A DNA stretch of 64,000 nucleotides from Nitrosomonadales bacterium (GCA_016208015.1 JACQYW010000012.1:186001-250000), one strand, 5' to 3'. Shown: positions 1 through 8,449, numbered from the stretch's first letter. The notes: generated from the sequence alone by a model not told the origin. Translations and numbers: made by a program.

Positions 1-515
1 GTTTCGAGGTACACGGTTCCTACTCATTGTTCGGCTTCGAGAAGGCAGTCGGCTATCACACCATCGCCGCCTGGTCACTGATCAGTTTGTGGGCTTTTGC
101 TTTTTTCTGGCTATTCACAACGGGCGAATGGAAGCAGTACATTCCAACGCTTGAGAAGGTTGATGCCATGATCAAGTACTACATCACGGGCATCTTTACC
201 AAGGCACCGCATCCCTTCCGGCTGACCCAGCTTCACAAGCACAATCCGCTGCAGCGGATCGCCTACCTGACCATTTTGTCGGTCGTTGGGCCGATTATCT
301 GGTCGACCGGTTTGCTATATATCTTCCACGACTACTGGACCGAGTGGGGATTGCGCGCCTTTGTTTCGCTGGAATGGGTGGCCTTCTTTCATACCATGGC
401 GGCCTTCATGATGCTGGCTTTCGTGATCGTTCATGTCTACCTGATCACGACAGGCCACACGATCGGTGCACACCTCAAAGCCATGATTACCGGATGGGAG
501 GAAGTAGACGATTGA
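1..515 (+). CDS. Cytochrome b561-type membrane subunit (5' truncated by window)
   Basis: The frame is open from the first bases of the window, so only the C-terminal 170 or so residues are present and the true start lies upstream. The visible part holds about three hydrophobic helices with histidines placed as in di-haem cytochrome b561 / thiosulfate-reductase cytochrome b subunits (GYHTIAAW, a WVAFFHTMAAFM helix, VIVHVYLITTGH near the end). Such proteins (PF01292 type) sit in the inner membrane and pass electrons between quinone and a periplasmic partner. The partner would be encoded upstream and cannot be seen. A GC-rich hairpin follows at 551-589. The family is fairly secure; the specific complex is unknown. 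Confidence 0.75.
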   Translation, partial: FEVHGSYSLFGFEKAVGYHTIAAWSLISLWAFAFFWLFTTGEWKQYIPTLEKVDAMIKYYITGIFTKAPHPFRLTQLHKHNPLQRIAYLTILSVVGPIIWSTGLLYIFHDYWTEWGLRAFVSLEWVAFFHTMAAFMMLAFVIVHVYLITTGHTIGAHLKAMITGWEEVDD

Positions 516-550
516 TGTTCCGGTAGCAAAAGCAGGTTGACAGCCGATCA

Positions 551-589
551 GCCCCGTGCTCTGCCTTAACGAGTAGCAGAGCGTGGGGC
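551..589 (+). terminator. Hairpin after the cytochrome b gene, possible terminator
   Basis: Two 14-nt arms (551-564 and 576-589) pair with two G-U wobbles around an 11-nt loop. No T-run follows, so if it terminates transcription it is not a classical intrinsic terminator. Confidence 0.4.
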
Positions 590-615
590 ACGCGAAGCGG
601 AAGTCGCAACGGGCG

Positions 616-783
616 AGATGCGAGTGCCTGCAGGAGAGCGGCATCACGTTGGTGTTTTCCGGTCTCAAGAGACAGGTGCTCGTGGTGATGCATCGCACCG
701 GACTGTTCGACGAAATCAGCCGGAAGCACGCCTTCACCAACGAAGACATGGCGCCTGAATCGATCTGCGAGCGGTTAGCGATG
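616..783 (+). pseudogene. STAS-domain remnant of a SulP-type transporter
   Basis: An open frame (GTG at 583, stop at 858) contains a stretch that reads like the C-terminal STAS domain of SulP anion transporters: SGITLVFSGLKRQVL, then MHRTGLFDEI, then FTNEDMAPESI. The residues before and after are basic and unlike any domain, there is no ribosome-binding site or membrane region, and a complete SulP gene begins at 882. I read it as the eroded tail of a second SulP gene whose transmembrane part is gone. It could instead be a stand-alone STAS protein, but the missing N-terminal part of the fold argues against that. Confidence 0.55.
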
Positions 784-817
784 AGGACAAGGATGATCCG
801 ACCAATCCTTGCAGGAA

Positions 818-843
818 ACTGTCCCGGGCAAAAGCGGGACAGT
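818..843 (+). promoter_or_regulatory. Hairpin in the sulP upstream region
   Basis: Nine-bp perfect stem (818-826 with 835-843) and an 8-nt loop, followed by an A+T-rich stretch 39 nt before the sulP start. It may terminate upstream transcription or be part of the sulP leader. Confidence 0.4.
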
Positions 844-881
844 CGAAAAGTTATTTAATTAATTCACACAGGTTCACGGCA

Positions 882-2465
882 ATGAATGATGCAGTAAAAG
901 AAGCTGGTTGGTTTCAAGGTATGCGCGCAACGATAGGCAAGGATGCACTGGCTTCAGTAGTCGTCTTTCTGGTGGCATTGCCGCTGTGCATGGGCGTGGC
1001 GATCGCTTCCGGCGTGTCGCCGATGGCGGGTCTGGTCACCGGCATCGTCGGCGGTCTGGTGGTCGGACTGATCGCGGGTTCGCCCCTGCAGGTGAGCGGA
1101 CCGGCGGCGGGTCTGACCGTGCTGGTCTGGCAACTGGTGCAGCATCACGGCATCGCGATGCTGGGCGTGATCGTGCTGCTGGCCGGGTTGCTGCAACTGG
1201 CTGCCGGGTTGTTCAAGCTCGGGCAATGGTTCCGCGCCGTGTCGCCCGCCGTCATCCACGGCATGCTGGCCGGCATCGGTGTGCTAATCCTCGCCTCGCA
1301 ATTCCATGTCATGCTCGACAAGAAACCGATCGGTTCCGGCATCGATAACTTCGGCGGTATCGTGCCGGCGCTGATGGATACCTTCTCCTCGGGCAGCACC
1401 TCGGTGCAGGCCTTTTACATCGGCTTGCTGACCATCGCGCTGATCGTGCTGTGGAGCTTGTACGCACCGAAACGCCTGAAGGTATTGCCGGGGCCGCTGG
1501 TGGCGGTGGTGGTGGCGGTGATCATCGCTGCTGTGATGGAACTCAAGATCAAATACATCCCCGATCTGCTCGCCAATCCGGAAGACATCAATAATTTCTG
1601 GGCTGTCATCCAGTACCCCACGCTGGAGAGTTTGTACCACGCCTTCGACAAGGACATCCTCATCGCCGCCGTGTCGGTCGCCTTCATCGCCAGCGCCGAG
1701 ACGCTACTGAGCGCGAGTGCGGTGGACCAGTTGCACCAGGGGCCGCGCACCAAATACGACAAGGAACTGGTTGCGCAGGGTGTCGGCAATTCCATCTGCG
1801 GCGTGCTCGGCGCGCTGCCAATGACCGGCGTGATCGTGCGTTCCACCGCCAACGTCGAGGCGGGCGGCAAGACGCGCGCTTCGGCTTTCCTGCACGGCGT
1901 CTGGCTGCTGATGTTCGCGGCAGTGCTGCCGTTCACGCTGAGTTACATCCCGGTCGCCAGCTTGGCGGCGGTGCTGGTGTTCACCGGTTACAAGCTGGCT
2001 TATCCCAAGGCGGTTCCCGATCTGCTCAAGTTCGGCAAGAGCGAAGTGGCGATCTATTTCATCACCATCGTCATGATCGTCGCCAGCAATCTGCTGGAAG
2101 GCGTGCTGATCGGTCTTGCCCTGTCGATACTCAAGCTGCTGCAGGCGTTCTCGCATCTGGAGATCAAGTGGGACGAGGATATCGTGCGCAATCGCGTGCA
2201 ACTGCACCTCAAAGGCGCCGCCACCCTGATCCGTCTGCCCAAACTGGCCGCCGCACTGGAGGAGGTTCGCCCCGGTGCCGAAGTGCATGTCCATTTCGAA
2301 CATCTGGATTACATCGACCATGCCTGTCTCGATCTGCTGTCCAACTGGGAGAGGCAGCATGAGGTCACCGGCGGTATGCTGGTGATCGAGTGGGAAGAAC
2401 TGTCCACGAAATATCATCAGCGTCGCGCCGGGGTGCGCAAGAGTTTCGTGCGTGTCTCGACTTAG
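882..2465 (+). CDS. SulP-family inorganic anion transporter
   Basis: A 527-residue inner-membrane protein with the usual SulP plan. A short cytoplasmic N-terminus leads to about 10-12 hydrophobic segments (residues 22 to 410) with the conserved early region ALPLCMGVAIASGVSP and a SGPAAGLTV motif, then a soluble C-terminal STAS domain (about 430-520). SulP proteins carry sulfate, bicarbonate or other oxyanions. The VALPLCMGVAIASG form is common in bacterial members annotated as sulfate or bicarbonate carriers, and substrate cannot be read from sequence. The gene stands alone with a leader hairpin at 818-843 and a STAS-like remnant just upstream. In this sulfur-oxidation neighbourhood sulfate export or CO2/bicarbonate supply are both reasonable guesses. 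Confidence 0.85.
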   Translation: MNDAVKEAGWFQGMRATIGKDALASVVVFLVALPLCMGVAIASGVSPMAGLVTGIVGGLVVGLIAGSPLQVSGPAAGLTVLVWQLVQHHGIAMLGVIVLLAGLLQLAAGLFKLGQWFRAVSPAVIHGMLAGIGVLILASQFHVMLDKKPIGSGIDNFGGIVPALMDTFSSGSTSVQAFYIGLLTIALIVLWSLYAPKRLKVLPGPLVAVVVAVIIAAVMELKIKYIPDLLANPEDINNFWAVIQYPTLESLYHAFDKDILIAAVSVAFIASAETLLSASAVDQLHQGPRTKYDKELVAQGVGNSICGVLGALPMTGVIVRSTANVEAGGKTRASAFLHGVWLLMFAAVLPFTLSYIPVASLAAVLVFTGYKLAYPKAVPDLLKFGKSEVAIYFITIVMIVASNLLEGVLIGLALSILKLLQAFSHLEIKWDEDIVRNRVQLHLKGAATLIRLPKLAAALEEVRPGAEVHVHFEHLDYIDHACLDLLSNWERQHEVTGGMLVIEWEELSTKYHQRRAGVRKSFVRVST

Positions 2466-2676
2466 AACCGATCAGGCTGCGGCGTGCAACTTGTTGGCTA
2501 CATGCGTCTTCATGCGCCAACTCCTGAAATTGTGTATTGGCATACTAATTCGGTCAAATATCCGCATAACTCCTAAGGGCTATCTCGGGTCCCCCCGTGC
2601 TGGTTATGGACGCTGATGCGGGGGTGTTATCAAATCGGCTACTGGCTGATTCTATTGGCTATATTAGGAGATGTTA

Positions 2677-3159
2677 ATGCAGGAGATTGATCGCAGCACG
2701 ATAGATTCCGGCCGCCGCCATGCCCTCAGGGCGGGTGTTGGATTGGGCCTTTTTGGCATACTTGCCACGCTGGGACTGTTGCCGAAGTCGGCTTGGGCCG
2801 GAGTAGACCGGAAAGTCTTCGAAGCCAAGTCGCTGAACGAGGCATTCAAGGCGATGGGCGGACTGGCGCCTGCGGACAGCAACCTCATCAATCTCGACGT
2901 GCCGGAAACTGCCGAAAACGGCGCCATGGTGCCTGTCATCGTGGAATGCAAGTTCCCCCGCACCGAGCAGATTGCCATCCTGGTCGACAAGAATCCGACC
3001 GCACTCGTTGAAAACTGGACGATAGCCGAAGGGACGGAAGGCTACATCTCCACCCGTATCAAGATGGCGCAGACATCGACCGTCATCGCGCTGGTCAAGG
3101 CGGACGGGAAATTTTACAAGGCAGTCAAAGAAGTCAAAGTCACTGCGGGGGGATGCTGA
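2677..3159 (+). CDS. soxY: SoxY sulfur carrier, copy 1 (shortened C-terminus)
   Basis: Periplasmic sulfur-carrying subunit of the Sox complex, which carries thiosulfate-derived sulfur on a C-terminal cysteine. The 160-residue product has a Tat-like leader (SGRRHALRAG then a hydrophobic stretch ending AWAG) and the SoxY beta-sandwich. I chose ATG 2677 because AGGAG lies 6-7 nt before it, whereas the in-frame ATG at 2671 abuts that motif. The swinging arm ends VTAGGC and stops, so the cysteine is the last residue and the usual two trailing glycines of GGCGG are missing. Copy 2 at 11272 has the full motif. The stop codon overlaps the soxZ start (TGATG). Confidence 0.93.
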   Translation: MQEIDRSTIDSGRRHALRAGVGLGLFGILATLGLLPKSAWAGVDRKVFEAKSLNEAFKAMGGLAPADSNLINLDVPETAENGAMVPVIVECKFPRTEQIAILVDKNPTALVENWTIAEGTEGYISTRIKMAQTSTVIALVKADGKFYKAVKEVKVTAGGC

Positions 3160-3470
3160 TGTCGATTCCGACCAAGATGCGCGCCTCCGTCACCAATGGC
3201 GTGACCGAAGTGCGGGCGCTGATGCAGCACGAGATGGAGACCGGCCGCCGCAAGGACGAATCGGGCAACCTCGTGCCGGCCTGGTATATCACCGATTTAA
3301 AGGTGCAACACAACGGACGCACCGTGCTGGAAGGCCAGTTCGGCACCTCCGTATCCAAGAATCCCTTCCTGGTGTTCCGCTTCAAGGGCGGCAAGGCCGG
3401 AGACAAGCTTTCGCTCGCATGGGCGGATAACCGTGGCGAAAAACGTTCGGATGAGGTGATTATCGGCTGA
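3159..3470 (+). CDS. soxZ: SoxZ, copy 1
   Basis: Partner of SoxY in the SoxYZ carrier: a small periplasmic protein (103 residues) with no signal peptide, co-exported with Tat-borne SoxY. It shows the family signature of an N-terminal KMRASV strand, MQHEMETG, and SKNPFLVFRFKGG near the end. ATG 3159 overlaps the soxY stop, so the pair is translationally coupled. It is about 55-65% identical by eye to copy 2 at 11807. A hairpin at 3491-3517 follows. Confidence 0.93.
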   Translation: MSIPTKMRASVTNGVTEVRALMQHEMETGRRKDESGNLVPAWYITDLKVQHNGRTVLEGQFGTSVSKNPFLVFRFKGGKAGDKLSLAWADNRGEKRSDEVIIG

Positions 3471-3490
3471 GCCGGACAACACAAAATCAA

Positions 3491-3517
3491 GCCTGTCCGT
3501 TTTGCTGATGGACAGGC
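3491..3517 (+). terminator. Hairpin after soxYZ copy 1
   Basis: Eight-bp perfect stem (3491-3498 with 3510-3517) and an 11-nt loop, with no T-run. It may be a partial terminator or mRNA stabiliser between soxZ and the cytochrome gene. Confidence 0.35.
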
Positions 3518-3571
3518 CGCTGCATCGCACTACTTTAAATCTAAAAAAAATATATAGAGGAAAGGGAAGAG

Positions 3572-4207
3572 ATGGTCGAAGAAGCGCAGAAGGAAAAACA
3601 GGCACCCGTCAGGGAAGGGATATGGCAGAGGCTGAAACGGCCTCCGAAATGTTCCTTCGTCTTCCTGCTCTCCGCGGGTGTGGGATTGGGCATCATCGTA
3701 TGGGGTGGTTTGAACATGGGCATGGAGTGGACCAACCGCTCCGAGTTCTGCACCTCCTGTCACGAGATGACCATTCCCTACGAGGAACTCAAGCAGACGG
3801 TTCACTACAAGAACCGCAGCGGCACCACCGTCAATTGCTCCGACTGTCACGTCGCCAGCAGCAAGACGCCGACGGACTACATGTTCAAGTCGTTCCAGAA
3901 GCTGATGGCTGCGCGCGATGTCATCGGCAAGATCACCGGCGTCGTGGATACACCCGAGAAGTTCGAGGCGCACCGTCTGGAGATGGCCAAGCGTGTGTGG
4001 GCACGGATGGAGAGTCGTGATTCAAAGGAATGCCGCAACTGCCACAACTTCGCCACCATGGATCCGGACAAGCAAAAGGCACGCTCCCAGATCAAGCATG
4101 AGGAAGCGCAGGAAGACAAGATAACGTGTATCGAGTGCCACAAGGGCATCGCGCACAAGCCGATCCAGCATCTGCTGGAAGAGGAAACCGCCCAGGCAGG
4201 GCAATGA
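3572..4207 (+). CDS. NapC/NirT-type tetrahaem cytochrome c
   Basis: A membrane-anchored cytochrome of 211 residues. One N-terminal transmembrane helix (about 30-50) is followed by a periplasmic domain with four CxxCH haem sites (CTSCH, CSDCH, CRNCH, CIECH). Length and haem count fit the NapC/NirT/CymA family, which exchanges electrons between the quinone pool and periplasmic partners. The ribosome-binding site GAGGAAAGGGAAGAG precedes the ATG. It lies between soxYZ and a haem protein, followed by fccAB, so a likely role is linking sulfur oxidation, or another periplasmic redox chain, to quinones. A strong terminator at 4215-4247 separates it from the next gene. Confidence 0.88.
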   Translation: MVEEAQKEKQAPVREGIWQRLKRPPKCSFVFLLSAGVGLGIIVWGGLNMGMEWTNRSEFCTSCHEMTIPYEELKQTVHYKNRSGTTVNCSDCHVASSKTPTDYMFKSFQKLMAARDVIGKITGVVDTPEKFEAHRLEMAKRVWARMESRDSKECRNCHNFATMDPDKQKARSQIKHEEAQEDKITCIECHKGIAHKPIQHLLEEETAQAGQ

Positions 4208-4214
4208 TCGAATG

Positions 4215-4247
4215 ACGGGACCGGCGCAAGCCGATCCCGTTTTTTTT
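4215..4247 (+). terminator. Intrinsic terminator after the NapC-type gene
   Basis: Eleven-nt arms (4215-4225 and 4230-4240) with one mismatch and a GCAA tetraloop, followed directly by eight T. Confidence 0.85.
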
Positions 4248-4274
4248 AATTTCAATATGTACGGGAGTAGATCG

Positions 4275-5276
4275 ATGAAGAAGATTGCATTCGCGCTGAT
4301 GGGCGCTGTCGTTGCGGGTCAGGTGTATGCCGCGCCCGATTGGAGCAAAGTGCCGAGCGCGAAAGTTCCGCTTTTCTATCCGGGCCAGTCCGGTCTGGAG
4401 TGGGTGTTGACCAAGAAGGATCACTCCGCCTCCAACCAGATCCTGGACAAGAAACGCGCTTGTATCAAGTGTCACGACACCGATGCTGTGGAGATCGGCG
4501 ACAAGATCGCGGCAGGCAAGCCGGTGGGCAATCTGCGCCAGCCGCTGGACGGCGCCGTACCCAAGGGCAAGGCCGGTTCCATCCCCGTCACCGTGCAGGC
4601 CGCACACGACGGCAACAAGATCTACCTGCGCTTCGAGTGGGATGCGCCCAAGAGCGGCGGCGGCAAGAAGATGGATGCCAAGAACGATACCAAGCTGACC
4701 GTCATGTTCGACGACAGCAAGGTCGAGTACGCGGACCGCGGCGGCTGCTGGGCGACCTGCCACGAAGACTTGCGCGGCATGCCCGACGCCAACGACGCGG
4801 CCAAGAGCCATGCCAAGGCCAAGGCGCTGGGCTGGGGCGAAGGCGCCACCAAGTACATCAAGGAATCGCGTACCGACCTGACGCTGACCGGCAATGCGCG
4901 CGGCGGCTGGGACAAGCTCAAGTCCGACGCCGAGATCGAGGCCGCACTCAAGGAAGGCAAGTTCATGGACCTGATACAGTTCCGCAGCAAGGACAAGGCG
5001 CGTGACGGTTATGTGCTGGAGACGCGCCACATGGACGGCGGCAAGAGCCTGATCAAGGCCGAAGGCAAGAAGAGCGGCAAACACTGGACGGTGATATTCG
5101 AACGCACGCTGGCCGCCGGCGGCAAGGGCGACCACGCCATCGCGGCGGGCAAACTTTACAACATCGGTTTCGCCATCCACGACGACAACGCCGACGGACG
5201 TTTCCACCATGTGTCGCTGGGTTACACCCTCGGCCTGGATAACGCCGCGGCGGATTTCAACGCGGTGAAGCAATAA
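4275..5276 (+). CDS. Periplasmic c-type haem protein, ethylbenzene-dehydrogenase gamma-like domain
   Basis: A 333-residue secreted protein. The start at ATG 4275 (GGGAG 7 nt upstream) gives a clean signal peptide, MKKIAFALMGAVVAG..YAAPDW. One classical haem site, CIKCH, lies at about residue 63. A second site at about residue 158 reads CWATCH, a CX3CH spacing. This pairing, with the lipocalin-like stretch around it, resembles the ethylbenzene-dehydrogenase haem-binding family (PF09459). Proteins of this type carry electrons for periplasmic redox enzymes. Lying between a NapC-type cytochrome and fccAB, it may hand electrons between them. Function is inferred from domain and context only. Confidence 0.7.
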   Translation: MKKIAFALMGAVVAGQVYAAPDWSKVPSAKVPLFYPGQSGLEWVLTKKDHSASNQILDKKRACIKCHDTDAVEIGDKIAAGKPVGNLRQPLDGAVPKGKAGSIPVTVQAAHDGNKIYLRFEWDAPKSGGGKKMDAKNDTKLTVMFDDSKVEYADRGGCWATCHEDLRGMPDANDAAKSHAKAKALGWGEGATKYIKESRTDLTLTGNARGGWDKLKSDAEIEAALKEGKFMDLIQFRSKDKARDGYVLETRHMDGGKSLIKAEGKKSGKHWTVIFERTLAAGGKGDHAIAAGKLYNIGFAIHDDNADGRFHHVSLGYTLGLDNAAADFNAVKQ

Positions 5277-5344
5277 GGAACAAAAGATCAAGCATTACAG
5301 CAACCAGGTAATACGGCAGCACGGCAATAAAGCGCAGTAGAGGC

Positions 5345-5364
5345 AGCGGGTGCCAACACCCGCT
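5345..5364 (+). promoter_or_regulatory. Perfect hairpin in the fccA leader
   Basis: Eight-bp stem (5345-5352 with 5357-5364) and a 4-nt loop, about 36 nt before the fccA start. No T-run follows; it may be a leader structure or an mRNA stabiliser. Confidence 0.4.
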
Positions 5365-5400
5365 ACAGGGAGCTTCATAAACAGAAACGAGGAGCAAGAG

Positions 5401-5979
5401 ATGAGAAAAAAATGGAGTGGATTGGCTTTGGCATTTGGTGCCATGGTCTTTTCGGCTACGGCTTATGCAGTACCGCCAACCGCTGAGATTCTGTCTTACG
5501 CTTGTGCCGGCTGTCACGGCACCAGCGGTGCCAGCGCCGGACCGAGCATGCCCAGCCTGGCCGGGCAGTCCAAGGTGTTCTTTATCGACGCCATGAAGAA
5601 GTTCAAGAGCGGCGAGCGCAGCGGCACAGTCATGACGCGCCTGGTCAAAGGCTACAGCGACGAGCAGATCGTCGCGATGGCCGATTTCTTCGCCAAGCAG
5701 AAACGTGCAACCCAGACCACGGCAGTCGATTCCGCACTGGTCGCCCAGGGCAAGGTCATCTATGACAACGCCTGCAAGCGTTGCCACCTGGAGAACGGCA
5801 AGGAGTTCGAGGAAGACACTCCCGTTGTTGCCGGGCAATGGTTGAAGTATCTGCAGATCCAGATGGGCGAGTTCCGCGACGGCAAGCGCAAGATTTCCGA
5901 GAAGAAGGCAGAGAAGGTGAAGTCGCTGACTGCCGCCGACTGGGAAGCCGTGGCGCATTTCTATGCCAGCCAGAAATAA
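5401..5979 (+). CDS. fccA: Flavocytochrome c sulfide dehydrogenase, dihaem cytochrome subunit
   Basis: A secreted 192-residue dihaem class I cytochrome c. A signal peptide (MRKKWSGLAL.. cut near YAVPP) is followed by two c-type domains with CAGCH at about 35 and CKRCH at about 125, each followed by a plausible axial Met. Length and the two-domain plan fit FccA, the electron-accepting subunit of flavocytochrome c sulfide dehydrogenase, and the flavoprotein gene follows 16 nt later. The start at 5401 is chosen for the signal peptide and the GAGGAGCAAGAG ribosome-binding site. A generic c4-like cytochrome is the alternative, made less likely by the neighbour. Confidence 0.85.
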   Translation: MRKKWSGLALAFGAMVFSATAYAVPPTAEILSYACAGCHGTSGASAGPSMPSLAGQSKVFFIDAMKKFKSGERSGTVMTRLVKGYSDEQIVAMADFFAKQKRATQTTAVDSALVAQGKVIYDNACKRCHLENGKEFEEDTPVVAGQWLKYLQIQMGEFRDGKRKISEKKAEKVKSLTAADWEAVAHFYASQK

Positions 5980-5995
5980 CAAGGAGAAAAACAAC

Positions 5996-7261
5996 ATGAC
6001 TATGGAACGCAGAAATTTCCTCAAGCTCCTCGGCGCTGGCGCCGGTGTCGCCACGCTCGGTCTGGCCGGTTGTGCCACGACCAACAAGGCGGGCGCACGC
6101 AAGGTGGTGGTGGTCGGTGGCGGCTACGGCGGCACGATCGCGGCCAAGTACATCCGCATGCAGGATCCCACCATCGAAGTGACACTGATCGAGCGCAACG
6201 ACCATTTCGTTTCCTGCCCGTTCAGCAACCTGTATATCGGCGGTCTGTTGCCCGACCTGTCTTCGCTGACCATCAAGTATGACCAGTTGGCGACCAACCA
6301 CGGCATCAAGGTGGTGCAGGCCGAAGTCACCGGCATCGATGCCAAGGCGCATGTTGTGAAGACCTCAGCAGGCGATTTCCCATACGAGAAGTGCGTGGTG
6401 TCTCCCGGTATCGAGTTTCGCACCAACGAGATCAAGGGTTATGACCCGGAGATCATGCCGCACGCCTGGAAAGCAGGCCCGCAGACCGTGCTGCTGCGCA
6501 AGCAGCTCGAGGCGATGAAGCCGGGTGGAACCGTCATCCTGTCCATCCCCCTGGCACCGTTCCGTTGTCCGCCCGGACCCTATGAGCGTACCAGCATGAT
6601 CGCCATGTACCTCAAGGAACACAAACCCGGTTCCAAGATCATCGTGCTGGATGCCAATCCGGACATCGTCTCCAAGAAGGGCCTGTTCCTCAAGGGTTGG
6701 GAGAAACACTACAAAGGCATCATCGACTACCGTCCCGCCAAGAAGGTCACCGAAGTGGACAACAAGAACATGTCGGTGCTGGTCGAGGGTATCGAAGAGA
6801 TCAAGGGCGATGTCATCAACATCATCCCGCCGCAGAAGGCAGGGCATATCGCCCATGTCGCCGGCCTGGTGGGCGACGACGGCAAATGGTGCCCGGTGCG
6901 TTCCTTCGACTTCGAGTCGAGGAAGTATCCGGACATCCATGTCATCGGCGATTCCTCCATCGCGGGTGCGATGCCCAAGTCCGGTTATTCCGCCAACTCG
7001 GAAGCCAAAGTCTGCGCCACCAACCTCGTGGCGATGATGAACGGCCGCAAGATGACCGAGATGTCCGCGATCAACACCTGCTACAGCTACCTGTCGGCCA
7101 AAGAGGCAGTCAGTGTGACGGGTGTCTATCGCGTGAACGCAAGCTCCCAGGCGATCGAGGCGGTGCCCGGCTCGGTCGGCGTCTCTGCCGACCTGTCCGA
7201 GACCGAAGCGATGTATGCGGAAAGCTGGATCAGAAACATCCTCGTCGAGATGTCATCCTGA
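5996..7261 (+). CDS. fccB: Flavocytochrome c sulfide dehydrogenase, flavoprotein subunit
   Basis: FAD-dependent periplasmic enzyme that oxidises sulfide to sulfane sulfur and passes electrons to FccA. The 421-residue product has a Tat leader (ERRNFLKLLG) and an NAD(P)/FAD fold starting VVVVGGGYGG. The three cysteines expected for FCSD are present: SCPFSN at 74 (covalent-flavin position), RCPPGP at 191 and NTCYS at 362 (redox-active disulfide pair). The start at 5996 follows AAGGAG. An internal AGCA/T-like motif (LAGCATT) after the Tat hydrophobic stretch could act as a lipobox, but this is uncertain. A strong terminator at 7289-7322 closes the fcc unit. Confidence 0.92.
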   Translation: MTMERRNFLKLLGAGAGVATLGLAGCATTNKAGARKVVVVGGGYGGTIAAKYIRMQDPTIEVTLIERNDHFVSCPFSNLYIGGLLPDLSSLTIKYDQLATNHGIKVVQAEVTGIDAKAHVVKTSAGDFPYEKCVVSPGIEFRTNEIKGYDPEIMPHAWKAGPQTVLLRKQLEAMKPGGTVILSIPLAPFRCPPGPYERTSMIAMYLKEHKPGSKIIVLDANPDIVSKKGLFLKGWEKHYKGIIDYRPAKKVTEVDNKNMSVLVEGIEEIKGDVINIIPPQKAGHIAHVAGLVGDDGKWCPVRSFDFESRKYPDIHVIGDSSIAGAMPKSGYSANSEAKVCATNLVAMMNGRKMTEMSAINTCYSYLSAKEAVSVTGVYRVNASSQAIEAVPGSVGVSADLSETEAMYAESWIRNILVEMSS

Positions 7262-7288
7262 TTCTGGCGATGTAAGTATCGAAACAAA

Positions 7289-7322
7289 CCCTGCCTGGCA
7301 GTCTGCCAGGTAGGGTTTTTTT
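7289..7322 (+). terminator. Intrinsic terminator after fccAB
   Basis: Twelve-bp stem (7289-7300 with 7304-7315, one G-U) followed by seven T. Confidence 0.92.
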
Positions 7323-7345
7323 AGTTGTACAGGGAGATCAAATTC

Positions 7346-8449
7346 ATGGATGCATCAAACATAACCACTTTCATTGTCCTGGGAGGATTCGGACTCGGTG
7401 TCGCGTTCGGCTTCGTCGCCAACAAGACCAACTTCTGCACGATGGGCGCCATCTCGGACGTCGTCAACATGGAACACTGGGGGCGCATGCGCGCATGGCT
7501 GCTCGCCATGGCAGTCGCCATGATCGGCGTCAGCGCGCTGGCCTATGCCAATGCCGTCAATTTTTCGGAATCCCTTTACGCCAGCAAGAATTTCTACTGG
7601 TTGAGCTACATCGTCGGCGGCTTGTGTTTCGGTGTCGGCATGACGCTGGCCGGGGGCTGTGCCAACAAAAACCTGGTGCGCCTCGGCGGCGGCAACCTGA
7701 GGTCGCTGGTGGTCATCTTTTTCATGGGCTTTGCCGCGATCGTCACCCTGAAGGGGGTGCTGGGCACGTTCCGCATCAACGTGCTGCAGTCGTCTTTCGG
7801 TACGCTCTATTTCGAGAACGGGCAGCTTCTGCCCGCGCTGCTCTCGGGCACCGACGGCATCAGTGCTCAAACCCTGCAGCTGGTGATGACCGGCGTGCTG
7901 GCGCTGTCCATCATCCTTTTTGTATATAAGGATGCGAAGTTCCGCAAGAGTCTCGATAACAATCTGGCGGCTTTGGTCATCGGCGCGATCGTGGTGTGCA
8001 GCTGGTATGTCACCGGTCATCTCGGTCTGGCGGAAAATCCGGAGACGCTGGAAATGACCTATTTCGGCACCAATTCCAACCGGCCCGAGTCGATGTCGTT
8101 CGTCGCCCCATCCGCTTACAGCCTGGAATATCTGGCCTATTCGACGGATGTATCGAAGATCATCACCTTTGGCATCGCCACGGTACTGGGTGTCGCTTTC
8201 GGCTCGTTCATCTACGCGCAGATCAGCAAATCATTTCGCTGGGAGGCATTTTCTTCCGTGCAGGACATGTTCTTTCACATCGGCGGCGCGGTATTGATGG
8301 GATTTGGCGCGGTCTGTGCGGCGGGATGCACCATCGGGCAAGGTATAACCGGCATATCGACGCTCTCGCTGGGGTCGTTGTTGGCGCTTTTGTCCATCAT
8401 CGCGGGTTCTGCCATCACCATGAAGATACAGCTTGCGATGGAGGAATGA
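7346..8449 (+). CDS. YeeE/YedE family sulfur-compound transporter
   Basis: A 367-residue polytopic membrane protein with about nine hydrophobic segments and the family's cysteine motifs: NKTNFCTMGAISD near 30, GGCANKN near 110 and AAGCTIGQGITG near 330. YeeE/YedE (PF04143) proteins import thiosulfate or related sulfur species, and homologues beside sox genes are known as SoxT. The start at 7346 follows AGGGAG. It sits alone between two terminators, downstream of fccAB, so moving sulfur compounds between periplasm and cytoplasm is a sensible role. The exact substrate cannot be told from sequence. Confidence 0.85.
   Translation: MDASNITTFIVLGGFGLGVAFGFVANKTNFCTMGAISDVVNMEHWGRMRAWLLAMAVAMIGVSALAYANAVNFSESLYASKNFYWLSYIVGGLCFGVGMTLAGGCANKNLVRLGGGNLRSLVVIFFMGFAAIVTLKGVLGTFRINVLQSSFGTLYFENGQLLPALLSGTDGISAQTLQLVMTGVLALSIILFVYKDAKFRKSLDNNLAALVIGAIVVCSWYVTGHLGLAENPETLEMTYFGTNSNRPESMSFVAPSAYSLEYLAYSTDVSKIITFGIATVLGVAFGSFIYAQISKSFRWEAFSSVQDMFFHIGGAVLMGFGAVCAAGCTIGQGITGISTLSLGSLLALLSIIAGSAITMKIQLAMEE

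Noticed and set aside
3141..3161. A programmed frameshift at the G-run ending soxY copy 1
   Set aside because: The overlapping TGATG junction to soxZ is a normal coupling signal and neither shifted frame restores the missing Gly-Gly motif convincingly.
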